Shown here in pieces: positions 1-7,918 of a stretch of 64,000 bases of DNA. The stretch lies in assembly GCA_001689515.1 (NCBI GenBank), contig LUJR01000048.1, positions 1 to 64,000 of the forward strand, written 5' to 3'. Under the pieces are notes generated by a model that was given only the letters and a program-made list of their open reading frames with translations, made no database searches and was not told the origin of the DNA. How positions within the stretch are numbered: the stretch's first letter is position 1; every line of letters starts with the position of its first letter. The stretch comes from Bacteroidales bacterium M7. Its GTDB lineage: Bacteria > Bacteroidota > Bacteroidia > Bacteroidales > Muribaculaceae. The translations under genes and the position numbers were made by a program.

Positions 1-21
1 CACTTTTCAGTGACCCTTTAG

Positions 22-95
22 TGATCCGGCCGCGACTCGAACGCGGGACCGTCTGCTTAGAAGGCAGATGCTCTATCCAGCTGAGCTACCGGACC
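22..95 (-). tRNA. tRNA-Arg(TCT)
   Basis: Read on the minus strand the sequence folds as a full cloverleaf. The acceptor arm GGTCCGG pairs with CCGGATC (one G-T pair), a canonical D-arm follows, and the anticodon stem TCTGC/GCAGA holds the loop CTTCTAA, giving anticodon TCT (Arg, AGA). The T-arm has the usual GTTCGAGTC-type loop. The discriminator base is A and CCA is not encoded. A good promoter lies 60 bases upstream. Confidence 0.95.
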
Positions 96-155
96 GACCT
101 TTGTGACACGGTCATGCTCCAGACATTCCTGGATATGACAGTGTTATTACGGGTG

Positions 156-186
156 CAAATGTACGGTTTTAAAATGTCATCTGCAA
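156..186 (-). promoter_or_regulatory. Promoter of tRNA-Arg
   Basis: On the minus strand a TTG (184-186) is followed after 20 bases by TACATTTG (156-163), matching the Bacteroidetes -33/-7 pattern TTTG-N19-21-TAnnTTTG. The expected start near 149 would give a short leader before the tRNA. Confidence 0.6.
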
Positions 187-203
187 CTTTGGGGGCGATT
201 CTG

Positions 204-1718
204 TTAGTCGATGAGGCTCTTGCCTGTCATCTCGGCGGGCTGTTTTTCACCGAGAATGCTGAGCATGGTGGGAGCTACGTCTGCCAGTCTGCCATCTGCT
301 ACGTGTGCATCCTTGTTGTCGGTTACGTAGATGCAGGGTACGGGGTTGAGCGAGTGGGCAGTGTTGGGAGTGCCGTCAGCGTTGATGGCGTTGTCGGCGT
401 TGCCATGGTCAGCGATGATGATAGCTTCGTAGCCTGACTCTTTGGCTGCTTCTACAGTGTCCTTGAGGCAAGCGTCCACAGCCTTGACAGCCTTCTCGAT
501 AGCCTCATAAACGCCGGTATGGCCTACCATGTCACCGTTGGCGTAGTTGACCACGATGAAGTCGTATTCCTGTGACTTGATGGCATCCACGAGTTTGTCT
601 TTGACTTCGTATGCGCTCATCTCGGGCTTGAGGTCGTAGGTGGCTACCTTGGGTGATGCAACGAGAATGCGCTCTTCGCCCTCGAAAGGCTGCTCACGGC
701 CGCCGTTGAAGAAGAATGTCACGTGGGCATATTTCTCGGTTTCGGCGATGTGGAGCTGAGTCTTGTCAAGCTTCGAGAGGTATTCGGCGAGGGTGTTGCT
801 GACGTTTTCCTTGTCGAAGATGATGTGTACGCCAGTGAATGATGCATCGTAGGGGGTCATGCAGTAGTATTGCAGACCGGGGATGGTGGTCATGCCGGCT
901 TCAGGCATGTCATGCTGGGTAAGCACAACTGTGAGTTCCTTGGCGCGGTCGTTGCGGTAGTTGAAGAAGATGACCACATCGCCCTCCTTGATTGTGCCGT
1001 CAACGGCTGAGTTGCTGATAGGCTTGATAAATTCGTCGGTCACGTCGGCATCATAGCTTGCCTGTACGGCTGCTGCCATGTCGGTAGCCTTGGTGCCTTC
1101 GCCCTTGACGAGGAGGTCATATGCCACCTTGACGCGCTCCCAGCGCTTGTCACGGTCCATGGCGTAGTAGCGGCCGATGATTGATGCGATGGCTGCGGGA
1201 GTGCCTTCGCATTTATTTGTCAGCTCCTCGATGAAGCCTTTGCCGCTGCGGGGATCGGTGTCGCGGCCGTCCATGAAGCAGTGGATGTAAGCCTTGTCAA
1301 CGCCTTTCTGCTTGGCTATGTCGATGAGTGCGTAGAGATGGTCGAGCGATGAGTGCACGCCGCCGTTGCTGGTCAGACCCATGAAGTGCATGGCTTTGCC
1401 GGTGCGCTTGGCATAGTCAAATGCCTCTACTATCTGAGGATTGTTGAGTATCGAGCCGTCTTCGATAGCTTTGTTGATTTTCACGAGATCCTGATAGACC
1501 ACGCGGCCTGCGCCGATGTTGAGGTGGCCGACCTCGGAGTTGCCCATCTGTCCGTCAGGCAGACCGACGTTTTCGCCGCTTGCCTGGAGCTGTGAGTGGG
1601 GATATGTGTTGAGGAGATAGTCCCAGTAGGGGGTAGGAGTGTTGAAGATCACGTCACCTTTCGAATGGTTGCCGATGCCCCATCCGTCAAGGATGATAAG
1701 TAGAGCCTTGTGTGCCAT
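204..1718 (-). CDS. gpmI: 2,3-bisphosphoglycerate-independent phosphoglycerate mutase
   Basis: Interconverts 3- and 2-phosphoglycerate in glycolysis and gluconeogenesis in the cytoplasm, using two Mn2+ ions and a phosphoserine intermediate. The 504-residue length is normal for the family. The N-terminus carries the metal-binding motif LDGWG (Asp11), and the catalytic serine is in GQMGNSEVGH (Ser61). A C-terminal HGNADN motif supplies further metal ligands from the alkaline-phosphatase fold. The start follows from the alignment-typical MAHKALLIILDGWG N-terminus. It is divergent from the Fur-family gene. A TAnnTTTG box on its strand (1786-1793) may drive it, though no well-spaced -33 element is seen. 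Confidence 0.96.
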   Translation of the reverse strand: MAHKALLIILDGWGIGNHSKGDVIFNTPTPYWDYLLNTYPHSQLQASGENVGLPDGQMGNSEVGHLNIGAGRVVYQDLVKINKAIEDGSILNNPQIVEAFDYAKRTGKAMHFMGLTSNGGVHSSLDHLYALIDIAKQKGVDKAYIHCFMDGRDTDPRSGKGFIEELTNKCEGTPAAIASIIGRYYAMDRDKRWERVKVAYDLLVKGEGTKATDMAAAVQASYDADVTDEFIKPISNSAVDGTIKEGDVVIFFNYRNDRAKELTVVLTQHDMPEAGMTTIPGLQYYCMTPYDASFTGVHIIFDKENVSNTLAEYLSKLDKTQLHIAETEKYAHVTFFFNGGREQPFEGEERILVASPKVATYDLKPEMSAYEVKDKLVDAIKSQEYDFIVVNYANGDMVGHTGVYEAIEKAVKAVDACLKDTVEAAKESGYEAIIIADHGNADNAINADGTPNTAHSLNPVPCIYVTDNKDAHVADGRLADVAPTMLSILGEKQPAEMTGKSLID

Positions 1719-1836
1719 AATGTCTGATTATGAATATATAGCTGTTATGATTTGAATTTTGTACCTTATTCTGTGGATTCGGATGCAAAATTACGCATAA
1801 TTATTTACAAGCGTCTTATATTTAGCTATAAAATTG

Positions 1837-1844
1837 TATCTTTG
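1837..1844 (+). promoter_or_regulatory. -7 element just before the Fur-family start codon
   Basis: TATCTTTG matches TAnnTTTG exactly and ends only five bases before the ATG at 1850. If used, transcription would begin at or within a base or two of the start codon, implying a leaderless or near-leaderless mRNA. No clear -33 TTG is found at the expected distance. Confidence 0.4.
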
Positions 1845-1849
1845 TAGGC

Positions 1850-2350
1850 ATGAAGGGTAAGCTTGACAGCCTGACAGCCGCCGCCATGCTGCGTGATTAC
1901 ATGACCAGCCGGGGCATGCGTTGCACCGGGGAGCGTCTGCGCATTCTTGAAGCGGCCTTTGTGCCTCGCAGACGGTTTTCAGCTCCTGAGCTTGCAGAAC
2001 TTCTGGAATCAGACGGCTTCCATGTGAGCCGTACTACTGTTTATGGCACTCTTAAGCTGCTGGTTGACTCCGGCATCGTGCGCAAGACCCTGAGCACCGA
2101 CGGAACTTCGTTCTATGCTGTCAGGCAGCCAAACGACCACAAGGTACAGCTCCACTGTCATTGCTGCGGCAAGACCAAGGAGGTGTCGCTGCCTGAAATA
2201 GGCAGGGAAATCATGAAGCGGCGTTACTGGGGCTTTGCTGCCGAGAGCTACCAGTTGCGTATCGACGGCATCTGTTCGCGCTGCAAGAGAGCTGCCAAGG
2301 ACAAGACTGCCGACCGGAATAGTAATCCAATATCACAATCTCATAAATGA
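1850..2350 (+). CDS. Fur-family transcriptional regulator
   Basis: A 166-residue protein of the Fur/PerR/Zur superfamily, a dimeric metal-dependent DNA-binding repressor. Residues 1-85 form the winged helix, with the recognition-helix pattern VSRTTVYGTLKLL at 59-71. Two structural zinc motifs are visible, CHCC (103-106) and CSRC (142-145). The typical HHH regulatory-site stretch before the first CxxC is not apparent (NDHKVQLHCHCC), so the sensed metal or peroxide cannot be assigned. purA begins 62 bases downstream on the same strand, so the two may be cotranscribed. Whether it is Fur, PerR or Zur is undecided; the family call is firm. Confidence 0.88.
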   Translation: MKGKLDSLTAAAMLRDYMTSRGMRCTGERLRILEAAFVPRRRFSAPELAELLESDGFHVSRTTVYGTLKLLVDSGIVRKTLSTDGTSFYAVRQPNDHKVQLHCHCCGKTKEVSLPEIGREIMKRRYWGFAAESYQLRIDGICSRCKRAAKDKTADRNSNPISQSHK

Positions 2351-2412
2351 CCCTGTCACCCATATCATATGGCGCACAGGATAAAAAACAACCCAAACAA
2401 TCATTGCATAAA

Positions 2413-3690
2413 ATGAAAGTTGACGTTTTGTTAGGGCTCCAGTGGGGCGACGAAGGCAAAGGAAAAGTAGTGGACGTGCTCACACCGCGTTATGACGCTG
2501 TGGCTCGTTTCCAGGGCGGTCCCAATGCCGGCCACACCCTTGAATTCGAGGGTAAGAAGTATGTGTTGCGCTCGATTCCTTCGGGTATCTTCCAGAATGG
2601 CCAGACCAATATCATAGGCAACGGCGTGGTGCTTGACCCCGTGCTCTTCCGTGAGGAGGCTGAGGCTCTTGAGGCAAGCGGTGTAGATCTGCGCAAGGTG
2701 CTGAAGATTTCCAAGAAAGCCCATCTTATCATGCCCACCCACCGTCTGCTTGACGCTGCCAACGAGAAAGCCAAGGGCGCAGGCAAGATAGGAACCACAG
2801 GCAAAGGCATCGGTCCGACTTATACCGACAAGATATCGCGCAACGGTCTGCGACTCGGTGACACACTCCATGACTTCGACCGCAAGTATGCCGCCGCCAA
2901 GGAGCGTCATCTGTCACGTCTGGCGATGCTTGACGCTGCTCCCGATGCTGACCAACTGGCAGCTCTGGAGCAGAAGTGGATGGATGCCATCGATTATATC
3001 AAGACATATGAGCTGATAGACAGCGAACACGTCATCAACGGCATGCTCCGAGACGGCAAAAGCATCCTCTGCGAGGGAGCACAGGGCACTCTGCTTGACG
3101 TGGACTTCGGCAGCTATCCGTTTGTGACATCTTCTAACACCGTGTGTGCTGGAGCATGCACCGGTCTCGGCATCGCCCCCAATAAGATAGGCGAAGTGTT
3201 CGGTATATTCAAGGCATATTGCACCCGTGTAGGCAGCGGTCCTTTCCCGACTGAGCTGCATGACGAGACAGGTGCCCGCATCCGCGATCTCGGCCACGAA
3301 TACGGCGCAGTCACAGGACGTGAACGCCGTTGCGGCTGGATAGACCTCGTGGCTCTCAAATACGCTATCATGATCAACGGTGTCACACAGCTCATCATGA
3401 TGAAGAGCGATGTGCTTGACGACTTTGACGAAATCAAGGCTTGCGTGGCATATGAAATCAATGGCGAGAGGGTAGAGCAGTTCCCATTCTCGGTGGAAGA
3501 GGATGAAATTAAGCCGATCTACGTAACTCTCCCAGGCTGGAAGACCGACATGACCAAGATGCAGAGCGAAGCGGAGTTCCCCAAGAATTTCAAGGACTAC
3601 ATCGACTTCCTCGAAAAAGAACTCGAAACGCCCATCACCATCGTGTCAATCGGTCCCGACCGCAGCCAGACCATCGAGCGCAAGAAATAA
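2413..3690 (+). CDS. purA: Adenylosuccinate synthetase
   Basis: Joins IMP and aspartate with GTP to make adenylosuccinate, the first committed step to AMP. The product is 425 residues, the usual length. The N-terminus shows the GTP-binding and catalytic motif LGLQWGDEGKGK (catalytic Asp13), followed by GGPNAGHT with the catalytic histidine, and a C-terminal GPDRSQT. I place the start at 2413 (MKVDVLLGLQWGD); an in-frame ATG at 2347 would add 22 residues unlike the family and overlap the regulator gene. It follows the Fur-family gene closely and is followed by a palindromic repeat rather than a T-rich terminator. Confidence 0.96.
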   Translation: MKVDVLLGLQWGDEGKGKVVDVLTPRYDAVARFQGGPNAGHTLEFEGKKYVLRSIPSGIFQNGQTNIIGNGVVLDPVLFREEAEALEASGVDLRKVLKISKKAHLIMPTHRLLDAANEKAKGAGKIGTTGKGIGPTYTDKISRNGLRLGDTLHDFDRKYAAAKERHLSRLAMLDAAPDADQLAALEQKWMDAIDYIKTYELIDSEHVINGMLRDGKSILCEGAQGTLLDVDFGSYPFVTSSNTVCAGACTGLGIAPNKIGEVFGIFKAYCTRVGSGPFPTELHDETGARIRDLGHEYGAVTGRERRCGWIDLVALKYAIMINGVTQLIMMKSDVLDDFDEIKACVAYEINGERVEQFPFSVEEDEIKPIYVTLPGWKTDMTKMQSEAEFPKNFKDYIDFLEKELETPITIVSIGPDRSQTIERKK

Positions 3691-3726
3691 CGTAACAGAA
3701 TCAAAAACATAGATGCCGCTAACCTG

Positions 3727-3749
3727 TAGGGACATGCCATGGCATGTCC
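3727..3749. repeat. REP-like palindrome, single copy (left-arm type)
   Basis: GTAGG followed by the 20-base perfect palindrome GGACATGCCATGGCATGTCC. It is the same unit as the REPIN-like elements elsewhere in the window. It sits in the loop of an outer 9-bp inverted repeat, GATGCCGCT (3712-3720) and AGCGGCATC (3769-3777), between purA and the DUF1015 gene. Confidence 0.85.
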
Positions 3750-3802
3750 GCCTGCATTAACGTATGGAAGCGGCATCAAGATAAACCATACATATACCTA
3801 CT

Positions 3803-5050
3803 ATGGCAAAAGTAAAACCTTTCAAAGGCGTACGTCCGCCCCGCGAACTCGTCGAGGAAGTGGCTTCGCGCCCCTATGATGTGCTCAACAGCGAAGAAGC
3901 ACGTGCCGAGGCTGAGGGCAATCCCCGTTCGCTCTACCATATCATCAAGCCCGAGATAGATTTTGCCCCGGGCACTGACGAACATGATCCTTGTGTCTAT
4001 GACAAGGCAGTCGAGAACTTCAATGCTTTCCAGACCAACGGCTGGCTCGTGGCTGACGACAAGGAGCACTACTATATATATGCTCAGACCATGGACGGCC
4101 GCACACAATATGGCATCGTCATCGCTGCAAATGTGGATGACTACATGGAGGGACGCATCAAGAAGCATGAGCTGACACGCCGCGACAAGGAGGAGGACCG
4201 CATGAAGCATGTGCGCGTCAACAATGCCAACATCGAGCCGGTGTTCTTCGCATTTCCCGACAACGAGGCTCTGCAAGCTGTGATTGACAAGGTGACAGCC
4301 GGAGAGCCCGAATACGATTTCACTGCTCCCGACGGCTTCGGTCATCATTTCTGGGTGATAGACGACCCCGACATGATAGCTACAGTGACCGAGGAATTTG
4401 ACAAGATACCTTATTTATATATAGCCGACGGTCATCACCGCACGGCTGCCGCAGCTCTCGTAGGCAACGAGAAGGCAAAGGCTAATCCTGCCCACAAAGG
4501 TGACGAAGAATACAACTACTTCCTCGCCGTGGCTTTCCCCGCCTCCCATCTCAAGATCATTGACTACAACCGTGTGGTCAAAGACCTCAACGGCATGTCG
4601 GCAGCCGATTTCCTCAAGGCTCTTGACAAGGACTTCATCGTAGAAGACAAGGGCACGGAGGAATACCGTCCGGCAGCTCTCCACAATTTCTCACTCTATC
4701 TTGACGGACGCTGGTACTCGCTGACCGCACGCGAGGGACGTTATAATGATGCCGATCCTATCGGTGTGCTTGATGTGACCATATCAAGCGATCTGATACT
4801 CCGCGACCTGCTTGGTATCACCGATCTTCGCAGTGACAAGCGCATCGACTTCGTAGGCGGCATCCGCGGTCTCGGCGAACTCAAGCGCCGTGTCGACAGC
4901 GGCGAGATGGCAGTGGCTCTGGCTCTATATCCTGTATCCATGGATCAGCTTATGGCTATAGCCGACAGCGGCAACATCATGCCTCCAAAAACCACCTGGT
5001 TTGAACCTAAGCTCCGCTCAGGTCTCGTCATTCACAAACTTGACGATTGA
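3803..5050 (+). CDS. DUF1015 family protein
   Basis: A 415-residue cytoplasmic protein matching the DUF1015 family by its N-terminus (VKPFKGVRPP, then SRPYDVLNSEEAR) and the central motif LYIADGHHRTAAA at about residues 209-221. In other bacteria the family often sits near serine-biosynthesis genes and has been linked to that pathway. No serA, serB or serC is visible here, so I give no function. The conserved DGHHR motif suggests an enzymatic or ligand-binding site. It stands alone between a repeat and a strong bidirectional terminator. Family assignment is confident; role unknown. Confidence 0.85.
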   Translation: MAKVKPFKGVRPPRELVEEVASRPYDVLNSEEARAEAEGNPRSLYHIIKPEIDFAPGTDEHDPCVYDKAVENFNAFQTNGWLVADDKEHYYIYAQTMDGRTQYGIVIAANVDDYMEGRIKKHELTRRDKEEDRMKHVRVNNANIEPVFFAFPDNEALQAVIDKVTAGEPEYDFTAPDGFGHHFWVIDDPDMIATVTEEFDKIPYLYIADGHHRTAAAALVGNEKAKANPAHKGDEEYNYFLAVAFPASHLKIIDYNRVVKDLNGMSAADFLKALDKDFIVEDKGTEEYRPAALHNFSLYLDGRWYSLTAREGRYNDADPIGVLDVTISSDLILRDLLGITDLRSDKRIDFVGGIRGLGELKRRVDSGEMAVALALYPVSMDQLMAIADSGNIMPPKTTWFEPKLRSGLVIHKLDD

Positions 5051-5070
5051 TTTAACCCTATATCAGTAGA

Positions 5071-5108
5071 AACAATGAGGTCAATGCCTGGGCATTGACC
5101 TCATTGTT
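5071..5108. terminator. Bidirectional terminator
   Basis: An 18-bp perfect inverted repeat (5071-5088 and 5091-5108, two-base centre) built on AATGAGGTCAATGCC, with a T-run on the right and an A-run on the left. It lies between the convergent DUF1015 and polyferredoxin genes and touches the stop codon of the latter, so it can terminate both. Confidence 0.8.
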
Positions 5109-5801
5109 TTATGCTGGCTTAATGTGTTTAAGCTCCATGATTTTAAGCGGACAGCCTGTGACACACTTTCCGCATTTGGTGCAGTCAGCGTGCAGATAAC
5201 CGGTCTCGTCACCTCGGCAATCATAAGGAGTCAATTGCATAGGGCATACCCTTGCGCAACTTTTGCATTTCATCTGACACGTATCCGCCACGCGGATGTT
5301 TATAAATCCGTCAGGCAATGGTGCCTTTTTCGGGGATGCCCAAGATGAAAGCGTGCCCATCGGACAAAACGAGCACCATGTGCGTGGAGCATATATGAAT
5401 GAAAGTATGACACCTACTATCGTTGTCACAAGTATTATCGTCCAGAACACACGGCCTACGGCATTCCAGTCGCCCCATGCGAAATACATCTGTATACCAA
5501 ACATCGTGAAGATGAACAGTACCATGAACAGGCGAAACCCCTGCGATCTTACTATCCGAGGAATCGGACGGTGAGGTGAATATTTAGCCAGCAGACGGTC
5601 ATATAGACTGCCTCGAGGGCAGGCGTTGCCACACCACCAGCGTCCCCGCTTCACGGCAAATGCCACTGGCGCAATCATACATATAAGAGCCAGGATGCCG
5701 ATTACAGGGTAGAAGTACCCGACAGCAAGATACGCTATCAGTATCCAATATAAATCATAGCCTTTGGTAGGCAGATACCTGTGAAATCTTTTTGTTGCCA
5801 T
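5109..5801 (-). CDS. Membrane polyferredoxin (4Fe-4S, NapH/CcoG-like)
   Basis: A 230-residue integral membrane redox protein. Hydrophobic segments lie at about residues 17-50, 90-108 and 117-138. Two membrane-associated CxxxCP/CxxCP motifs (Cys57/Cys61 and Cys143/Cys146) are typical of the NapH/NosR/CcoG polyferredoxin family. The C-terminal ferredoxin domain has two cluster motifs, Cys175/179/182/186 and Cys207/210/213/217. It probably passes electrons between the membrane and a soluble partner, but the partner is not encoded nearby. It is divergent from oxyR, 107 bases apart, which suggests but does not prove a peroxide or redox link. Substrate and exact subfamily are unknown. Confidence 0.85.
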   Translation of the reverse strand: MATKRFHRYLPTKGYDLYWILIAYLAVGYFYPVIGILALICMIAPVAFAVKRGRWWCGNACPRGSLYDRLLAKYSPHRPIPRIVRSQGFRLFMVLFIFTMFGIQMYFAWGDWNAVGRVFWTIILVTTIVGVILSFIYAPRTWCSFCPMGTLSSWASPKKAPLPDGFINIRVADTCQMKCKSCARVCPMQLTPYDCRGDETGYLHADCTKCGKCVTGCPLKIMELKHIKPA

Positions 5802-5856
5802 AGAGATAGATGTGATGTATGGTTTGTATTGCTGTGTAAAATTACGTCAATGTTGA

Positions 5857-5886
5857 TTGATGTGCAACAGATTTTAACTATCTTTG
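5857..5886 (+). promoter_or_regulatory. Promoter of oxyR
   Basis: TTG (5857-5859), 19-base spacer, then TATCTTTG (5879-5886), a good fit to the Bacteroidetes consensus. The start codon lies 23 bases downstream. Confidence 0.6.
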
Positions 5887-5908
5887 CATAGATGAAATCT
5901 ATCGTAAT

Positions 5909-6835
5909 ATGACTTTGCAACAACTCCGCTATATCATAGCAGTGGATCAGCATCGCAGTTTTGCACGGGCTGCCGATGAACTTGAGATAACTCAGCCTAC
6001 ACTCAGTGCATTGGTGCAAAAACTTGAAAACGAGCTTGGTGTGCGTATATTTGACCGCACCAACAGGCATGTCGTTCCCACACCCATCGGTGAAAAGATT
6101 ATCCGACAAGCCCGCATTGCGATGAATCAATCAGACCGTGTCATCGAACTCGTCATGGAGGAGATGGGAGCGGTATCCGGCAGGCTGGATTTGGCTGTTG
6201 CCCCTACCATAGCTCCGTATATTCTTCCAGAGTTCATCAGAGTCTACACGGACACACATCCGGATGTCGAGTTGAGCATATCGGAGATGAAATATGATGC
6301 CATGTTGAGCGGTCTGCTCATGGGACAGATTGATGCTGGCATATCGTTGAGCGGTTTTGCCCGTGACGGTATTGTTGAGATGCCATTGTACACCGAGCCT
6401 TTTTGGGTGTATATTGCCGAGAGCTGCTGGCGCAAACTGCCCGTGTTCAAGCCCGAAAATCTTGAGCATGAGCAGATGTGGATAATGAAGGAGTCGCAGT
6501 GTCTGCGCGAGAGCGCGTTCAGTTTCTGCAAGACGCGCCGTCTGGGCAAGCGGATATATGAGGCTGGCAGCATAGACACATTGGTGAGGATTGTTGATGC
6601 CAACGGAGGATTTACGATTATCCCTCAGATGCATATACCGATGCTCAGCGAGAAGCAGCGAGCCAACGTGCGGCGTATTGACGGCGACTATCTGTCACAG
6701 CGCAGAGTTTCTGTCTACGTCCGTCAAGACTATGTGCGGAAGCGGCTGCTTTACAGCATAATACAGGTATTACGGTCGTTTATACCTGCATCAATGCTTG
6801 ACCCGGGCGTGGGTACAAATGTAGGCAAGTCGTAA
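5909..6835 (+). CDS. oxyR: LysR-family peroxide sensor OxyR
   Basis: A 308-residue LysR-type activator. Residues 1-60 form the winged helix-turn-helix (FARAADELEITQPTLSALVQKLE); residues 90-300 form the type 2 periplasmic-binding-like sensor. The OxyR hallmark is present: two cysteines nine residues apart in the segment ESQCLRESAFSFC (Cys198 and Cys207), equivalent to Cys199/Cys208 of E. coli, which form the regulatory disulfide on H2O2 exposure. In Bacteroides OxyR controls catalase, Dps and alkyl hydroperoxide reductase. Here it is divergent from a membrane polyferredoxin and convergent with a DUF4405 gene. A rubrerythrin is 44 kb away. Confidence 0.9.
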   Translation: MTLQQLRYIIAVDQHRSFARAADELEITQPTLSALVQKLENELGVRIFDRTNRHVVPTPIGEKIIRQARIAMNQSDRVIELVMEEMGAVSGRLDLAVAPTIAPYILPEFIRVYTDTHPDVELSISEMKYDAMLSGLLMGQIDAGISLSGFARDGIVEMPLYTEPFWVYIAESCWRKLPVFKPENLEHEQMWIMKESQCLRESAFSFCKTRRLGKRIYEAGSIDTLVRIVDANGGFTIIPQMHIPMLSEKQRANVRRIDGDYLSQRRVSVYVRQDYVRKRLLYSIIQVLRSFIPASMLDPGVGTNVGKS

Positions 6836-6853
6836 TGCGTTTTATCCAAGCAT

Positions 6854-7267
6854 CTACTTTCGCGTAGACTCGTAATATTTATGGTGCTTGAAGAAGTGGA
6901 GAAGGCAGATGACGAGAAAGATGCCTCCGATCCAGCCGTGGATAATCTGTAGACGCGGATTGAATGGAGGTATGAAGCCGCGGATAAATGCGGCAATGGC
7001 ACTGAGAGCCGTAAACAGCAGAAGTATAAAAGCGATTTTGACCGCAGGGGATTTCTTGGGATAAGCTTTCCACTGCTTCGGACCGAGGTTGAGCATAAAA
7101 TGCCAGTATGCCATGCCTATAAACACAGCACCCACACCTACATGTGTCCACATCAGCCATGGAGTGTAGCCATGTACCATGAGCAGTGCCGCCGATGTGA
7201 TCAGAGTCAGTAAGAACCCTGCGAGAAGCAGCGCATTGCAGAGCGCAAGCTGTGATTTCTTTGTCAT
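6854..7267 (-). CDS. DUF4405 four-helix membrane protein, possible b-type cytochrome
   Basis: A 137-residue protein with four predicted transmembrane helices at about 8-32, 36-60, 72-95 and 104-128. Histidines recur at helix positions (WTH, YWHFM, IIHGW, LLHFFKHH), as in cytochrome b561-like domains that bind heme between helices, and as in the DUF4405 family. I start at 7267 (MTKKSQLALC); an open frame extends upstream to 7579 but that part crosses palindromic repeats and has no protein-like character. It is convergent with oxyR, 18 bases apart. With the polyferredoxin it makes a small redox neighbourhood. Function is unproven. Confidence 0.7.
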   Translation of the reverse strand: MTKKSQLALCNALLLAGFLLTLITSAALLMVHGYTPWLMWTHVGVGAVFIGMAYWHFMLNLGPKQWKAYPKKSPAVKIAFILLLFTALSAIAAFIRGFIPPFNPRLQIIHGWIGGIFLVICLLHFFKHHKYYESTRK

Positions 7268-7435
7268 GTCACTTGTTTTATTGAAAAGAATAATGTTGAA
7301 AAATGCTGTTAATGCCTTGTCGTGGGTGGTGTTGCAGGACTGGATATTCTCCAAGCTATGGGGCATGCCATGACCTGATGTCATTAACTTAAGTAACATA
7401 TGCCACAAAGACCCAGTATGGGTCTCAGATATTAG

Positions 7436-7616
7436 GCATGGGTCATACAAGCTGTCTAAGCTTGGCTGACCCATGTGAATGATCAACCAACAATTTCCGC
7501 CTCTGTCGGAGGCGTACACCTCATGCAGCGAATGTGTGCCTCCGACAGAGGCATTAATCAGGAGGGATGGTGTCACCATGGTCAGCCAAGCCTAATGGCT
7601 TGTGTGACCATGGCCT
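7436..7616. repeat. Nested composite inverted-repeat element
   Basis: Four palindromic units arranged symmetrically. The outer units are imperfect palindromes near 7438-7475 and 7573-7614, which are inverted copies of each other (shared AAGCTTGGCTGACC-like core). The inner units GCCTCTGTCGGAGGC (7499-7513) and GCCTCCGACAGAGGC (7538-7552) are exact inverted copies 24 bases apart. A further palindrome GACCTCCGCTGGAGGTT lies near 7624. No coding sequence is credible here. Confidence 0.7.
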
Positions 7617-7704
7617 AATATATTGACCTCCGCTGGAGGTTTGTTCTTGAGGGTAAAGATAGCGAAATTTTTGACGGAGGCAATGAATATTGCGAAATAA
7701 ACGC

Positions 7705-7712
7705 TATATTTG
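7705..7712 (+). promoter_or_regulatory. -7 element upstream of candidate RNA
   Basis: TATATTTG matches TAnnTTTG exactly. The expected start, about six bases downstream, falls at the 5' edge of the closing helix of the structured-RNA candidate. A TTG at 7690-7692 is too close for a normal -33 element. Confidence 0.4.
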
Positions 7713-7717
7713 CCATC

Positions 7718-7857
7718 GAGAGCCCCGCACTTACATATGGCTCGCGTGACTTCGGGCGCAGAGGCGCCCCTGTGGTGTCCCCTCGGGGATGCCGCACTGC
7801 ACTTGCTATGTGCAGAAGCCGACGCGGGACCGAGGGCGGGGCTCGTAACAGTTTTTT
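7718..7857 (+). ncRNA. Candidate structured RNA A (unassigned)
   Basis: About 140 nt closed by a perfect 9-bp helix, GAGCCCCGC (7720-7728) with GCGGGGCTC (7836-7844). Inside, CTCGCGT pairs with ACGCGGG and CTTC with GAAG, then a junction carries three hairpins: GGGCGC-AGAG-GCGCCC, a stem around CCCCTCGGGG, and TGCAC-TTGCTAT-GTGCA. A T6 run (7852-7857) follows the closing helix and a -7 box precedes it. I do not find the hallmarks of SRP RNA, tmRNA, RNase P RNA or the cobalamin and TPP riboswitches. It could be a free RNA or part of the long leader of the giant gene at 8204. The structure was folded by eye. Confidence 0.45.
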
Positions 7858-7918
7858 CTACGAGAAAGCGTTTACTCGACGCTCTTTCTTGACATCTTGA
7901 AATCTGGAAAATTTCTTT

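Noticed and set aside
2431..2910. 159-codon minus-strand frame over purA
   Set aside because: It is antisense to purA, which carries all the family motifs.
7268..7579. 104-codon N-terminal extension of the DUF4405 protein
   Set aside because: It runs through palindromic repeats and has no protein-like composition; MTKKSQ at 7267 is a better start.
7705..7857. Cobalamin riboswitch, SRP RNA, tmRNA or RNase P RNA
   Set aside because: GCCGCACTG and GAAGCCGACGCGGGACC superficially recall cobalamin riboswitch motifs, but the order is wrong and no B12 box is present. The SRP GGAAGG loop, the RNase P GGAAAGTCC core and a tmRNA acceptor end are all absent.
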